Source of the DNA: Cytophagales bacterium
GTDB lineage: Bacteria; Bacteroidota; Bacteroidia; Cytophagales; Cyclobacteriaceae
Assembly: GCA_017303795.1 (NCBI GenBank)
Contig: JAFLBR010000007.1
Coordinates: forward strand, 62,001-126,000
Reading direction: 5' to 3'
Length of the DNA: 64,000 bases
Shown here: positions 63,480 to 64,000 of the stretch, one piece after another
Layout of the letters: each line of letters begins with the position of its first letter
How positions within the stretch are numbered: the first letter of the stretch is position 1
Position numbers and translations under genes: made by a program
The notes under the pieces: generated by a model
Told to the model about the DNA's origin: nothing
Databases searched by the model: none
What the model saw: only the letters and a program-made list of their open reading frames with translations

Positions 63480-64000
63480 ATGAGAATTTTAACCGTTACA
63501 CTATTTGTTCTGCTTGGCCACGCAGCCATTGCTCAAAAAGCTGAGAAAGAATTTTTGAAAACCCTCAACACCTTTTGCGGTCAATCGTTTGCCGGCAAAG
63601 CTATTTTCCCAGAAGAAGAAAAAAATCCATTTAAGGGTCAGGCTTTGAAAATAACTTTTGCGACCTGTACAAGTAAAGAAGTGCGCATTCCCTTTCAGGT
63701 GGGTGAAGATAAATCCAGAACGTGGGACGTTGGATGAAAACGGTTTGTTATTAAAGCATGATCATCGCCACGAAGATGGTACTCCCGATAAGGTTACCCT
63801 GTATGGTGGCTATGCTAAAACGGATGGCAATTCATTGGTACATTCTTTTCCGGCAGATAAACATACAGCAGAACTTATTCCGGCAGCAGCCACTAACGAG
63901 TGGAGTATAATCTTAAGCAACGACAAAAAAACATTAAGCTACATTTTGAAACGCGATGGTCAGTTGCGCTTTCATGCCGATTTTGATTTGAGTAAGCCTC
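63480..64000 (+). pseudogene. Secreted protein gene with a +1 frameshift, cut by the window edge
   Basis: ATG 63480 opens a frame with a signal peptide (MRILTVTLFVLLGHAAIAQ) and a beta-rich start (TLNTFCGQSFAGKAIF, VGEDKSRTW). At GGG 63724-63726 the frame shifts and stops at 63737. If one G is removed, the downstream frame continues without stop to the window end (WTLDENGLLLKHDHRHEDG and onward), and the joined sequence resembles a Bacteroidota family of exported proteins with VGEDKSRTW...LKHDHRHEDG. It is therefore one gene interrupted by one base. A sequencing or assembly error is possible. Confidence 0.7.

Noticed and set aside
1-64000. CRISPR arrays, insertion sequences, integrases, tRNA or rRNA genes
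   Set aside because: I looked in all intergenic gaps and among the proteins and found no repeat-spacer array, transposase, integrase, tRNA cloverleaf or rRNA segment.

Overview
The window looks like a chromosomal segment of a member of Bacteroidota, probably order Cytophagales. Supporting signs are tandem SusC/SusD outer-membrane uptake pairs, a type IX secretion (Por) C-terminal sorting domain on a 2024-residue surface protein, eukaryote-like NrdB wording, Bacteroidota-type promoters (TTG-N19-TAnnTTTG), weak or absent Shine-Dalgarno sites, and Bacteroidota-typical families (DUF3127, TapB, BatD). No rRNA, tRNA, CRISPR array, insertion sequence or prophage was seen.

Layout. 1-10.4 kb: two SusC/SusD loci on the minus strand, one with a downstream lipoprotein and neither with a recognisable carbohydrate enzyme. 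10.7-15.4 kb: ribosomal proteins L27/L21, then class Ia ribonucleotide reductase nrdB-nrdA. 15.5-18 kb: a small accessory patch with an AT-rich OLD-type ATPase/Toprim protein, a DUF3127 OB-like protein with an SSB-like acidic tail, and a Uma2 nuclease-fold protein. 18-22.4 kb: acetyl-CoA synthetase, a ZIP metal transporter, ApbE and a small outer-membrane barrel-like protein. 22.5-35.8 kb: housekeeping genes (ruvB, queG, batD, aroC, DAACS symporter, nfu, S9 peptidase, endonuclease/phosphatase, metallo-hydrolase, EamA exporter) with a DUF6883/DUF4926 pair set between ruvB and queG. 36-42 kb: the giant TIG/GEVED protein. 42-49 kb: dusB, CPBP protease, cdsA, a VapBC-like pair followed by a decayed foreign cdsA 3' end, glutamate dehydrogenase, psd and a fatty-acid desaturase. 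49-57.2 kb: recO-tdk, a ferredoxin, a conserved hypothetical, and the rod-shape operon mreB-mreC-mreD-mrdA-rodA. 57.3-64 kb: a second VapBC-like pair with a one-base lesion at the toxin start, purH, a nitrilase-family amidase, a def-hicB-hicA-aminotransferase run, and a frameshifted secreted protein cut by the window edge.

How the genes fit together. Most of the window is core metabolism: deoxynucleotide supply (nrdAB, tdk), phospholipid synthesis (cdsA, psd, desaturase), cell-wall elongation (mre/mrd/rodA), translation and tRNA modification (L21/L27, queG, dusB, def) and repair (ruvB, recO). Into this compact background four small two-gene toxin-antitoxin or toxin-like modules have been placed next to or inside housekeeping runs (DUF6883/DUF4926, two related VapBC-like pairs, HicBA), plus a solo OLD-family gene. 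The strongest unusual signals are the diverged copy of the cdsA 3' end just beyond the first VapBC-like pair, whose differences fall almost only at third codon positions, the matching one-base deletion in the second VapBC-like toxin, and the solo OLD-like nuclease. I did not find a clearly new multi-gene system.
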